64,000 nucleotides of DNA from CAWBOV01 sp963790525 (lineage in GTDB: Bacteria > Actinomycetota > Actinomycetes > Mycobacteriales > Jatrophihabitantaceae): the NCBI GenBank assembly GCA_963790525.1, contig CAWBOV010000003.1:897288-961287 (forward strand), read 5' to 3'. The notes below the pieces were generated by a model, which searched no databases, had not been told where the DNA came from, and saw only the letters and a list, made by a program, of their open reading frames with translations. Positions 44,892 through 54,554 of this stretch are shown here, piece after piece; position 1 is the stretch's first letter, and every line of letters starts with the position of its first letter. The position numbers and the translations under genes were made by a program.

Positions 44892-45800
44892 ATGCCGACG
44901 TTCGACTCCCGCCGCCCGTTCGGTCGGCTGCTGACCGCGATGGTCACCCCGTTCGACATCGCCGGTGGCCTGGACCTGGACGCCGCGGCAGCACTGGCCG
45001 TCCACCTCGTCGACGAGCTGCACCACGACGGGCTGGTGATCAACGGGACGACGGGCGAGTCGCCGACGACGACCGACACCGAGAAGGCCGACCTGGTGCG
45101 CGTGGTCGTCGACGCGGTCGGGGACCGGGCCCACGTCGTCGCCGGTGTCGGCACCTTCGACACCGTGCACACGATCCATCTCGCCGACCAGGCGGCGAAG
45201 GCCGGTGCCGACGGCCTGCTGGTCGTCACGCCGTACTACTCCAAGCCTCCGCAGGCGGGTCTGCTCGCGCACTTCCGGTCGGTGGCGGACGCGAGCGACC
45301 TGCCGGTCATGCTCTACGACATCCCGGGCCGGACGGGCACGGCGATCGAGACCCCGACGATGCTGCGCCTGGCCGAACACCCGCGGATCGTCGCGGTGAA
45401 GGACGCCAAGGGCGATCTGGTCGCATCCAGCACCGTCCTGCGTGACAGTGATCTGGCGTTCTACTCCGGTGACGACGCGGCGACGCTGCCGCTGCTCTCG
45501 GTCGGTGCGGTGGGCCTGGTGGGCACGTCGACGCATTTCAGCGGGCTGGGTGCGAAGGCGATGATCGAGGCCTACGAGCGGGGAGACACGGAGACCGCGT
45601 TGCGGTGGCACCGGCAGCTGCTGCCGATCTTCACCGGCATCTTCGCCACGCAGGGCTGCATTCTGGTCAAGGGCGGCCTGGCGATGCTGGGGCGCCCGGT
45701 CGGGTCCGTGCGACCACCGCTCGTCGACGCGACCGAGCACCAGCTGAGCCACCTGCGCGAGGACCTCGCCGCCGCCGGCCTGGCCGCCCCGGCGGCCTGA
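44892..45800 (+). CDS. dapA: 4-hydroxy-tetrahydrodipicolinate synthase
   Basis: A 302-residue class I aldolase condensing pyruvate with aspartate semialdehyde, first step of the diaminopimelate branch. GTTGESPTT near residues 53-61, Tyr in MLYDIPGRTG and the Schiff-base lysine in IVAVKDAKGD near 175 are visible. TAGTTT (44879-44884) lies 7 nt before the ATG, so a leaderless message is likely. In mycobacteria an RNase J gene follows; here ftsK follows directly. Confidence 0.96.
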   Translation: MPTFDSRRPFGRLLTAMVTPFDIAGGLDLDAAAALAVHLVDELHHDGLVINGTTGESPTTTDTEKADLVRVVVDAVGDRAHVVAGVGTFDTVHTIHLADQAAKAGADGLLVVTPYYSKPPQAGLLAHFRSVADASDLPVMLYDIPGRTGTAIETPTMLRLAEHPRIVAVKDAKGDLVASSTVLRDSDLAFYSGDDAATLPLLSVGAVGLVGTSTHFSGLGAKAMIEAYERGDTETALRWHRQLLPIFTGIFATQGCILVKGGLAMLGRPVGSVRPPLVDATEHQLSHLREDLAAAGLAAPAA

Positions 45801-45887
45801 GCACGGCGGGCTGATCGCCCCGGTTCGGCACCGCGACGACGGCGCGGGCTCCACTGTCAACGTGCACTTGAGCGTTACCGTGGAGCG

Positions 45888-48585
45888 GTGAGTTCCCCAT
45901 CGAGTACCCGCGCCCGCCCGTCCGGAGCCAAGCGCCCCGCGGCGAAGGGCTCCACCTCCCGCATGCCGCGGCAGAGCCCGCCGCGCAAGGGCGCCCCCCG
46001 CAAGGGCGCCCCGGGTCGGAATCCGCGCAAGGGTCCCGGCGCGCTTGCCACGATCGGTCGCGCGATCGCCGCCGTCTGGCGTGCGCTGGCCGGCATGGTC
46101 GGTGGCCTGGCCCGGATGGTCGGCCGCAACGCGGCGACCGCGCGGGAACTGGACTCGGCCCATCGCCGTGACGCCGCGGCGCTCGGGGTGCTCGCCACCG
46201 CTCTCGTGGCGGGAACGGCCGTCTACGCGCGTGGCGGCGGACCCGTCGGTGCCGCGCTGGCCGACGGAATCCGCTTCGTCCTCGGCAACGGCGCGCTCGT
46301 CGTCCCGGTGCTGCTCGCGGTGGGCGGGGTGCACATGCTGCGCCAGGTCCCGCACCCGGAGGAGCGGGGCAGGATCGTGGTCGGCTGGACGGGCGTGGTC
46401 CTCGCCGTCCAGGGGCTGTTCCACCTGTGGGCCGATTCACCGACGTCCTCCCATGCGCGTGCGCACGCCGGGGGCATCGTCGGGGCGGGTGTCGGCGGCG
46501 GCTTCGAACGGGCCGTCTCCGCCCCCATCGCCGTACCCCTGCTCTTCCTGCTCGGCAGCTTCGGCGCGCTCGTGATCACCGCGATGCCCATCAGCGCCGT
46601 CCCGGAACAGATCCGGTTGCTCCTGGGACGGCACCGCACCGCCGACGAGGCTGCCCACGAGGACGCTGCCCACGACCACGCGGCCCACGACCACGCGGCC
46701 CACGAGGACGAGCCCGACGGAGATCTCGGCCGCCGATGTCGCGGCCCCGCCGATGTCGCTGCGGGCGAGCGTCGCCGAGCGGCTTCCCGGCGGCGTGCTG
46801 CGGCGCTTCACCAAGGTGGGCCACGCCCCCCGGCAGGTTCCCGCGCGCTACGTCGATCCGGCCGAGGCCGACACGACGGCGCTGCCGCTGCTCGACCTCG
46901 ACACCGACGTGGTCCCGCTGCCGGACCTGACCACGGTGCCCGGAGAGCCGGAGCCCGCGCGCCGGCCCCGTCGACCGCGGGTGTCCAAGCCGGCCGAGCC
47001 CGAGCTCGCGCCCGTCACCCGGCCGACGCAGCTCGAACTCCTCGGCGGTGCCGGGCTCTACACCCTCCCGACGCTGGACTCGCTGGGGTCCGGGCCCGCC
47101 CATCTGGAGCACACGAAGGCCAACGACGAGGTCATCGCGTCGCTGACCCAGGTGTTCGCCGAGTTCTCGGTCGACTGCGCGGTGACCGGCTTCAACCGCG
47201 GCCCCACGGTCACCCGCTACGAGATCACCCTCGGCGCCGGCGTGAAGGTCGAGCGCATCATCCAGCTCGCCCGCAACATCGCCTACGCCGTCAAGAGCCC
47301 GGACGTGCGCATCATCAGCCCGATCCCGGGCAAGAGCGCCGTCGGCGTCGAGATCCCCAACACCGACCCCGAGATCGTGATGCTCGGTGACGTGCTGCGC
47401 TCGCAGGTCGCCCAGCGCGACCCGCACCCGATGCTCGTCGCGCTCGGCAAGGACGTCGAGGGTGGCATGGTCGTGGCCAACCTGACGAAGATGCCGCACC
47501 TGCTCGTCGCCGGGGCGACCGGCGCGGGCAAGTCCAGCTGCATCAACTCCCTGATCCTGTCGATCCTGACCCGGGCCACGCCCGACGACGTGCGGATGGT
47601 GCTGATCGACCCCAAGCGGGTGGAGTTCAGCGGCTACCAGGGGATCCCGCACCTGGTCACTCCGGTGATCACCAACCCGAAGAAGGCCGCCGACGCACTG
47701 CAGTGGGTCGTGCGCGAGATGGACATGCGCTACGAGGACATGGAGTCCACCGGCGTGCGCCACATCGACGACTTCAACCGCAAGGTCCGCAACGGCGAGC
47801 TGGTGGCGCCTCCGGGCTCGGAGCGCGTCTTCACGCCGTACCCGTACCTGCTGGTGATCGTCGACGAGCTCGCCGACCTGATGATGGTCGCCCCGCGCGA
47901 CGTCGAGGACGCGATCGTGCGGATCACGCAGTTGGCGCGGGCAGCCGGTATCCACCTGGTGATCGCCACCCAGCGCCCGTCGGTCGACGTCGTCACCGGG
48001 CTGATCAAGGCCAACGTGCCGTCCCGCCTGGGGTTCAAGACCTCCTCGGTGACCGACTCGCGCGTCATCCTGGACCAGCCGGGCGCGGAGAAGCTGCTGG
48101 GCAAGGGCGACGGGCTGTTCCTGCCGATGGGCGCCAGCAAGCCGGCGCGCATGCAGGGTGCCTACGTCACCGACGGCGAGATCCACGCGATCGTCGCGCA
48201 CTGCAAGGAGCAGCTGCAGCCGTCCTACCGCACCGACGTCACGGCGCCGGCCGCCGCGGCGAAGAAGGACGTGGAGGACGACATCGGCGACGACATGGAG
48301 CTGTTCCTGGCCGCCGCGGAACTCGTCGTGTCCACCCAGTTCGGATCGACGTCGATGCTGCAGCGCAAGCTCCGCGTGGGCTTCGCCAAGGCGGGCCGGC
48401 TGATGGACCTGATGGAGTCCCGCGGCATCGTGGGGCCGTCGGAGGGGTCCAAGGCGCGGGACGTGCTGGTCAAGCCCGACGAGCTGGACGGGCTGCTGTA
48501 CACCCTGCGCAACGGCGGGTCGGCCGACGACCTGGTCGAGGCGGACGACCCGGCGGCGGAACCGATCGAGGACCTCATCGACTGA
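45888..48585 (+). CDS. ftsK: DNA translocase FtsK (frameshifted as sequenced)
   Basis: A septal DNA pump of about 898 residues that segregates chromosome termini. It has a basic N-terminal tail, about four membrane helices (residues 100-240), a linker with His/Asp-rich repeats, then the motor with Walker A AGATGAGKSS and Walker B LLVIVDELADLMM, and a C-terminal gamma domain (TSMLQRKLRVGFAKAGRLMDLME) that reads KOPS sites. The frame changes just after the repeats at about 46705-46715; removing one base gives PTEISAADVAAPP. TACCGT (45876-45881) ends 6 nt before the GTG, so it is leaderless. Confidence 0.93.
46650..46709 (+). repeat. Four 15-bp repeats in the FtsK linker
   Basis: Four in-frame copies of a 15-bp unit encoding AAHED or AAHDH. 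They form a short acidic, histidine-rich spacer between the membrane part and the motor. The frame break occurs immediately after the last copy. Confidence 0.75.
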
Positions 48586-48623
48586 TCGGCACCAGATCGA
48601 CAGCGTGATCGGCCGCGGGCCGG

Positions 48624-49178
48624 TCAGAGTGCCTTGAGCATCCTCGTGTTGCCGAGCGTGTTGGGTTTGACGTACTCCAGCGCGAGGAACTCCGCGACGC
48701 CGGGGTCATACGACCGGCGCAGCGCGTCGTAGGTCTCGGGATCGACCGGGGACCCTTCGATCTCGACGAAGCCGTGCCTGAGGAAGAAGTTGGTCTGGAA
48801 CGTGAGCGCGAACAGCCGGCTCAGCCCCAGCTTGCTCGCCTGGCTGATCAGGGCGTCGAGCAACGGGTCGCCGTAGCCGCGCCCGCGCAGGTCCGGGTGG
48901 ACGGCAAGCGTGCGGATCTCGCCCAGATCGGCCCACAGCACGTGCATGGCGCCGCATCCGATGACGGTTCCGTCGAGTTCGGCGACCCGGAAGTCCTGGA
49001 CGTTCTCGTACAGGGTGACCAGTTCCTTGGCCAGCAGCTTGCGCCCGTCACCGGCGTAGATGTCGACGAGCGCCTTGATCGCCGGCACGTCGGACGTCCG
49101 CGCGCGCCGCACCAGCAGCTCGGCCGGGGCGACGGGCGCGGACGTGTCGACGGACGGTTCTGCGGCCATGTCCGGCAC
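48624..49178 (-). CDS. argA: Amino-acid N-acetyltransferase (N-acetylglutamate synthase, ArgA type)
   Basis: A 184-residue GNAT protein matching the short mycobacterial glutamate acetyltransferase (Rv2747), which starts arginine synthesis. The CoA motif HPDLRGRGYGDPLLDALI lies near residues 100-117, and LTFQTNFFLRHGF further on is conserved in this group. It is in the same relative position, beside ftsK, as in M. tuberculosis. Convergent with ftsK. Substrate assignment rests on this synteny and the family. Confidence 0.87.
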   Translation of the reverse strand: MPDMAAEPSVDTSAPVAPAELLVRRARTSDVPAIKALVDIYAGDGRKLLAKELVTLYENVQDFRVAELDGTVIGCGAMHVLWADLGEIRTLAVHPDLRGRGYGDPLLDALISQASKLGLSRLFALTFQTNFFLRHGFVEIEGSPVDPETYDALRRSYDPGVAEFLALEYVKPNTLGNTRMLKAL

Positions 49179-49200
49179 GATACCGAGGCGGCGGGCCGGG

Positions 49201-50430
49201 TCAGCAGCGCAGCTCCGGCAGCGCCGTCACGAGGAGGATGGACAGCGCAGTCGCGGTGCTGATGACGACCGTGCCGTCCCGGGCGATGACATCGGTACCG
49301 GCAGGCAGCGTGGCGACCGCACCCGTGCGGGTGTCCAGCACCTGCTCGCGGGTGGTGCCCGGGGACGTCCAGGCGACGTACGGGCCGGCCACCGAGGATC
49401 CGGAGAAGGTGTTCGAGGAGGTGGCATCGGTCTCGATGGCGACTGCCGCCGCCATACCCGGGTACCAGACGCGCACCTGGGTGGAGGAGTTCCCGGGGAA
49501 GCTCCACCAGGTGTAGCCGGTGCCGTCGGACGAGCGCACCGCCCAGCCGGCGGATCCGCCGAGCAGGCCCCGCGCCACCGGCCCGGGCAGCCGGTCCGCC
49601 ACGTGCGTGACCGTCTCCGTCCCCGCGGCGGAGGAGACGCGGTGCCAGGAGATCCCGCCGCCGAGCCCGGTGACGATGTCGGAGACCTCGCCGGAGTCCA
49701 GCACCCGGACCGTCCGGCTGGCCACGTCGTAGTCCTCGACGCTCGCATGCACACCCGATCCCTGGATCCAGTACACGTGCCCGGCCCGGACGACCGCCGC
49801 CAGGGTCGGCGACGTCGACGTCCCGGTGTCGCGGAAGGACGCGACCTCCCGGGACGCGCCGGTGCGGTCGTCGATGACCTGCACGCCCACCGTCCCGCGC
49901 GAGCGGTCGAGCGTGGTCACCGTGCCCGTCGTGCCGTCCTGCCCGCCGTCGATGACGGTCTCCGCCACGCCCAGGGTGAGGACGGGCGACACCGTCCGGT
50001 CCGCGTGCACCAGCACGACCTGGTGCGGGTGTCCGGTCCCGGTGGCCACCCGTTCCACGAGCGCGGTGCCGGAGGCGTCGACGCCGTACACGTTCAGGAT
50101 CCGTGCGCCGATGCCGCTCACGGCACCCGCGGCCAGCGCCTGCGCCCAGGTGCCGGGCAACGCCACGACGCAGGACGGTGCGTGGAACGCCGGACGCGGG
50201 TGCGCCGGCTGGGAGCGGTCACGGGTCAGGTAGTGGACGCCGGACACCGAGGCCACGACCGCGATCACGCTCGCCGCGGCCGCAGCCACCACGAGCCAGC
50301 CACGCCGGCGCCCGGTGTGCGGCGAGGCGGTCGCGAGGGCGTGGCGCGGATCGAATGCGGGCGCGGATGTGATGTCGGTGGCGGCCCGCTCGCGCAGCAT
50401 CGTGGTGAGCGCGTCCTCGAGATCGGTCAT
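49201..50430 (-). CDS. Membrane-anchored propeller-like partner of ECF sigma factor (copy 1)
   Basis: A 409-residue protein with a short cytoplasmic segment (residues 1-43), one membrane helix (44-66) and an external domain of about 340 residues with repeating beta-strand units, as in a beta propeller. Exactly two cysteines occur, Cys87 just outside the membrane and Cys409 as the last residue, so a disulfide could close the domain. The ATG overlaps the sigma gene stop by 4 nt. The likely role is holding the sigma factor until an external signal arrives. It is paralogous to the 51057 gene (shared DTRTGA and TLPAG elements). Confidence 0.75.
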   Translation of the reverse strand: MTDLEDALTTMLRERAATDITSAPAFDPRHALATASPHTGRRRGWLVVAAAAASVIAVVASVSGVHYLTRDRSQPAHPRPAFHAPSCVVALPGTWAQALAAGAVSGIGARILNVYGVDASGTALVERVATGTGHPHQVVLVHADRTVSPVLTLGVAETVIDGGQDGTTGTVTTLDRSRGTVGVQVIDDRTGASREVASFRDTGTSTSPTLAAVVRAGHVYWIQGSGVHASVEDYDVASRTVRVLDSGEVSDIVTGLGGGISWHRVSSAAGTETVTHVADRLPGPVARGLLGGSAGWAVRSSDGTGYTWWSFPGNSSTQVRVWYPGMAAAVAIETDATSSNTFSGSSVAGPYVAWTSPGTTREQVLDTRTGAVATLPAGTDVIARDGTVVISTATALSILLVTALPELRC

Positions 50431-50969
50431 GAGGCACCTCCGGCGGCGTCATCGAAGCTCAGGGTGCGGTCCGCCCGCAGCAGCGCCAGGCCGCGCGAGG
50501 CGAGGCTGCGGACGGTGCCACGGCGGCAGTTCAGGATGTCGGCGATGTCGCCGTCGGTGGCGTCGTCGTAGTACCGCAGGACGAGCACCGCCCGCGGCCG
50601 TGCGGGGATGCGGCGCAGGGCCTGCCACAGTGCGTCGCGCTCGGCGGGGTCGTCGGCGTCGGACGCGGCCGAGTCGGCGATCCGCTCGACGACCATCTCG
50701 GAATTGGACCTGAGCCGGGCCCAGCTCACCGCGGCGTTCGCGAGCGAGCGCCGGGCGTAGGCCGTCGGGTTGTCCAGGGGGAGCTCGTCGCCGAACCGGC
50801 GGTACATCGCCAGCAGGACGTCCTGGAGCAGGTCCTCGGCGCGGTGGCGGTCACCGGTGAGCAGGTAGGCGAACCGCAACAGGTCCACCGAACTCGCGTC
50901 GGCGAGCTCGGAGACCGTCCTCGGCCGCCCCCGCGTGGTGGGGCCATCCTGGGTCGGAGGTGGTCGCAT
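50427..50969 (-). CDS. SigE-type ECF sigma factor (copy 1)
   Basis: A sigma factor of about 180 residues of the Streptomyces SigE-like group. Region 2 contains FAYLLTGDRHRAEDLLQDV, and region 4 contains DGDIADILNCRRGTVRSLASRG, with the cysteine typical of this group. Start ATG 50969 is used; GTG 50990 in the same frame is an alternative. It is coupled by 4-nt overlap to its membrane partner and paralogous to the sigma at 52400. Confidence 0.88.
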   Translation of the reverse strand: MRPPPTQDGPTTRGRPRTVSELADASSVDLLRFAYLLTGDRHRAEDLLQDVLLAMYRRFGDELPLDNPTAYARRSLANAAVSWARLRSNSEMVVERIADSAASDADDPAERDALWQALRRIPARPRAVLVLRYYDDATDGDIADILNCRRGTVRSLASRGLALLRADRTLSFDDAAGGAS

Positions 50970-51056
50970 ACCCCTACGACGACCCGGCACGCCGCAACTG
51001 TTGCAGCGCCCCGGTCCGGCGGTGCGCGCGCCCCGGGATCGGGGCGCGGCCTGCGG

Positions 51057-52403
51057 TCAGCAGGGGACCGGCGGCAGACTCGCCAGCGCAACCCGGCTGA
51101 CATAGGCCGTCGTGAACTTGGCGGTCGTGCTGGTCAGGACGACGTCCCCGGCGGTCGCCAGCACGACGCGAAGTCCTGCGGGGAGCGTCAGGTGCGCGCC
51201 TGTGCGGGTGTCCTCGACCGTGCTGTCCGGCCAGGTCCCCCCGAAGACGAACGGCCCGGCCACTGTGACTGTCCCGCCCGGCGCGGCGACGTTTACGGCG
51301 GTGACGGTCGGCGCCGACCCGTTCCAGGTGGAGAGGGTCGCGTTCGCCCCGGTGCCCGTGAGCCACCGGACGGACTGCCCGTCGGTGGCGAAGAACGACG
51401 CTCCGACGCTCGCCTGCGCGACCGCGGCCGGCAGGTCCCGGCCGGGTGTCATCGCGAGCCGGGCCTGTGCAGTGCCGGCATCGACGACCCATGCGGTGGC
51501 CGAGCCGACTCGCATGAGCTGGGAGGCGTGACGGACTGGCAGGTTCAGGACGGTCGCGCCCGTGACGAGGTTCCGGCCGATGATGTGCTCGACGCCGTTC
51601 GGGTGGCTCCAGTCGCCCTCGATCCACTCGGCGACATCGCCGACGACGATGGGTTCGGTCGTGGTCAGCTGCCCGGCCGTGCGCACCGCCTGTGACTCCT
51701 GCAGGAACGTGATCGGCCCGGACGAGCCGCTCCGGTCGTAGGCGATCATCTCGTGCGGGCCGCCGAGGTTCTGTGACGCGGTCACCCCGAACACCGCCCA
51801 GCGGGCGTCGAGGGCCGAATCGCGGTCGGCGTCGGCCGTGTCGTGGGCGGGGTCGGGAGAGGTCCAGAGCGTGGTGCCGTGCCCGGCCGGGTCGAAGAGC
51901 GCGATCTCGTCGTGGACGGCATCGGTCTCGCCGCCGACCTGCCCCATGCTCTGCTGCGCCAGCAACAGGTAGCCGTCCGGGCCCGAGCCGTCGGGAGCGT
52001 TGACCTGCTGGTCGAGCGTGAGCCGGCCGGCGTCGATGGCCCGCTGCCAGCTCGTCGGCATCGCCGCGGTGCAGGTGCTGCCCGGTGCGGGTGAGCTCGC
52101 CCGGGTCGAGACGGGGACGGTGGCCGACGACGTGATCGTCGGCTGCGTCCCGACGGGCGCCTTGGTGCCGTCGGTCGACAGGCCCGTGCCCGCCAGGGCG
52201 ACCCCGACCACCACCGCGACGACGGCCGCGGCGGCCAGCAGGACGACGTTGCGCCGGTGGTGACGCCCCACCAGCCGGAGCGGCGGGTTGCCGGGTGCGC
52301 TCGTGCCGGTCAGGTCGGGCGCGGCGACGACCGTGGCTGCCTCGGCATCGAACATCGCGCGCAGGCGGGCCTCGAGGTCGTCGGGGAGGTGCGGTGCGGT
52401 CAT
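51057..52403 (-). CDS. Membrane-anchored propeller-like partner of ECF sigma factor (copy 2)
   Basis: A 448-residue protein with a cytoplasmic segment (1-51), one membrane helix (about 53-72), a Thr/Ser/Pro linker and an external beta-rich domain. Again only two cysteines occur: Cys111 (in GSTCTAAMPTSW) and the C-terminal Cys448. The equivalent copy-1 segment reads PSCVVALPGTW, so both the motif and its cysteine are conserved. ATG 52403 overlaps the sigma stop by 4 nt. Presumed anti-sigma or co-sensor; this is inferred from layout. Confidence 0.75.
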   Translation of the reverse strand: MTAPHLPDDLEARLRAMFDAEAATVVAAPDLTGTSAPGNPPLRLVGRHHRRNVVLLAAAAVVAVVVGVALAGTGLSTDGTKAPVGTQPTITSSATVPVSTRASSPAPGSTCTAAMPTSWQRAIDAGRLTLDQQVNAPDGSGPDGYLLLAQQSMGQVGGETDAVHDEIALFDPAGHGTTLWTSPDPAHDTADADRDSALDARWAVFGVTASQNLGGPHEMIAYDRSGSSGPITFLQESQAVRTAGQLTTTEPIVVGDVAEWIEGDWSHPNGVEHIIGRNLVTGATVLNLPVRHASQLMRVGSATAWVVDAGTAQARLAMTPGRDLPAAVAQASVGASFFATDGQSVRWLTGTGANATLSTWNGSAPTVTAVNVAAPGGTVTVAGPFVFGGTWPDSTVEDTRTGAHLTLPAGLRVVLATAGDVVLTSTTAKFTTAYVSRVALASLPPVPC

Positions 52404-52909
52404 GACGCGCTCCGTTCCGGGCTCGGGGCTTCCGGGGAGAGGCTCTCGCGGAGCTGGGCCAGCGCCCGCGAGGCGAGGCTGCGCACGGTGCCGCGCCGGC
52501 AGTCCAGCAGGTGCGCGATCTCCCCGTCGGTGCATCCCAGGTGGTAGCGCAGGACGAGGACGGCACGCTGGCGCGAGGGCAGCCGGTGCACGAGCGCCCA
52601 GAGCTCCCCGTCGGCCGGCTCGGGGTCGCTCCGCCCACGTTCGGGCAGCTCGTCGATGAGGAGGTCCCTGCTGGAGGCGCTGCGGCTCCAGCTGATGTTG
52701 GCGTTGACGATCGCCCGCCGGGCGTAGGCGACGGGTGCGGCGACCGCGACGGTGTCCCCGAAGACGCGGTGCATGGCCAGGAACACCTCTTGGACGAGGT
52801 CCTCGGCCCGCGCGTGGTCGCCGCACATCAGGTAGGCGAACCGCGTCAGGCCGAGTCCGTGCAGCTCGGCCAGCTCCCGCAGCGTGAGCGGTGGCGCGGC
52901 AGGTGTCAT
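52400..52909 (-). CDS. SigE-type ECF sigma factor (copy 2)
   Basis: A 169-residue sigma factor. FAYLMCGDHARAEDLVQEVFL is region 2.1-2.2 and DGEIAHLLDCRRGTVRSLASRA is the region 4 helix-turn-helix. ATG 52909 has GGAGGT 5 nt upstream, a strong ribosome site; the frame is open further upstream without support. First gene of the pair with the 448-residue membrane protein. Divergent from rimO across 188 bases. Confidence 0.9.
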   Translation of the reverse strand: MTPAAPPLTLRELAELHGLGLTRFAYLMCGDHARAEDLVQEVFLAMHRVFGDTVAVAAPVAYARRAIVNANISWSRSASSRDLLIDELPERGRSDPEPADGELWALVHRLPSRQRAVLVLRYHLGCTDGEIAHLLDCRRGTVRSLASRALAQLRESLSPEAPSPERSAS

Positions 52910-53097
52910 CGCTACCTCCGGTGGGAACGTCGCGGCGCCGGGCAGCTCGCCGGTGCGAGGAGCCGTCGTCGTGAGCCGCATGTGGTGTCAGACGCAGCGT
53001 CGTTGCGATCTGTTGCATCCGCGTCCGGCGCAGGCGTCGTCCCGGGAAGACCTCGCCCCGGGAGGAGGTGGCCCCGCGCGCGGGTACTGTTCCCTGT

Positions 53098-54550
53098 GTG
53101 TCTGTACAGGGTGAGCGCACTGTTGCGCTGCTGACCCTGGGATGTGCCCGTAACGAGGTCGATTCCGAGGAACTGGCCGGACGCCTGTCCGGCGCCGGGT
53201 GGACGTTGGGCGACGAGGACTCCGCCGATGTCCTGGTCGTCAACACCTGCGGGTTCGTCGAGGGAGCCAAGAAGGACTCCATCGACACGCTGCTCGCGGC
53301 CGCCGACTCCGGTAAGAAGGTCGTCGCGGTGGGTTGCCTGGCCGAGCGCTACGGCAACCAGCTCGCCGAGCAACTCCCCGAGGCGGACGCGATCCTCGGC
53401 TTCGACTCCTACCTCGACATCTCCGACCGCCTCGACGACGTGCTGGCCGGGCGCCCGATCGTCGCGCACACCCCGCGTGATCGCCGCACCCTCCTCCCGA
53501 TCAGTCCGGCGCACCGTCCGTCGGCGGCCGCGGACGTCAGCGTCCCGGGCCATGCGTGGCTGCCGACCATCGGCGGCCGCACTCGGCTGGACAATTCGCC
53601 GGTGGCATCGCTGAAGCTGGCCTCGGGCTGCGACCGGCGCTGCACGTTCTGCGCGATCCCGTCCTTCCGTGGCTCGTTCGTGTCACGGCTGCCCGACGAG
53701 GTGCTGGCCGAGGCGCGGTGGCTGGCCTCGACCGGCGCCCGGGAACTGGTGCTCGTGAGCGAGAACTCCACCTCCTACGGCAAGGATCTCGGCGATCTGC
53801 GCGCGCTGGAGAAGCTGCTTCCGCGCCTGGCCGAGGTAGACGGGATCGACCGCATCCGCGTCTCCTACCTCCAGCCGGCGGAGCTGCGCCCCGGACTGAT
53901 CGAGGCCCTCGCGACGACGCCGGGCGTGGCGCCGTACTTCGACCTGTCCTTCCAGCACGCCAGTACGGCGTTACTGCGGCGGATGAAGCGGTTCGGTGGC
54001 ACCGACGCGTTCCTGGCGCTGCTCGAACAGGCGCGGTCCCTGGCCCCGCTCGCCGGCGCGCGCAGCAACGTCATCGTGGGCTTCCCCGGGGAGACCGAGG
54101 ACGAACTGGCCGAGTTGGAACACTTCCTGACCGAGGCGCGGCTGGACGTGGTCGGCGTGTTCGGCTACTCCGACGAGGACGGCACCGAGGCAGCCGGGCT
54201 GCCCGGGAAGCTGGACGGCGAGGAGATCGGCGCTCGCGTGCAGCACATCGGCGGGATCGTCGAGGAGCTGGTGTCGCCAGCGCGCCGAGGACCGGGTCGG
54301 CGAGAGCGTGCTCGTGCTGGTCGAGGAGATCACCGCCGAGGGCGCCGTCGGGCGTGCGCTGCACCAGGGACCCGACGACGGGGACGTCACGGTCGCCGAC
54401 CTCGCTCCGGCGGTCGGCGACGTGGTCGCGGCAACCGTGACGGGATCCGCCGGGGCCGATCTGGTCGCCGTGGTCGCGCCGGCTGGCGGCACCGCAACCG
54501 GCGCCACCGCAGGCTCTCTCTCCGCCCCGATCGCTTCCGCGGCGCGGTGA
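53098..54550 (+). CDS. rimO: Ribosomal protein S12 methylthiotransferase RimO (frameshifted as sequenced)
   Basis: A radical-SAM enzyme of about 483 residues that adds a methylthio group to an aspartate of S12. N-terminal cluster cysteines are Cys16, Cys51 and Cys80; the radical-SAM motif is CDRRCTFC (Cys178, 182, 185). The C-terminal TRAM domain is in the shifted frame: SVLVLVEE, ALHQGPDDGDV. One extra C in gtcgccag at about 54277-54278 causes the shift; removing it restores LVSQRAEDRVGE. TACTGT (53085-53090) ends 7 nt before the GTG, so the message is leaderless. Confidence 0.93.
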
Positions 54551-54554
54551 TGCG

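Noticed and set aside
45888..54550. Programmed frameshifting in ftsK and rimO
   Set aside because: No slippery heptamer plus pseudoknot or internal ribosome site was evident, and five other genes carry the same 3n+1 error, so sequencing error is simpler.
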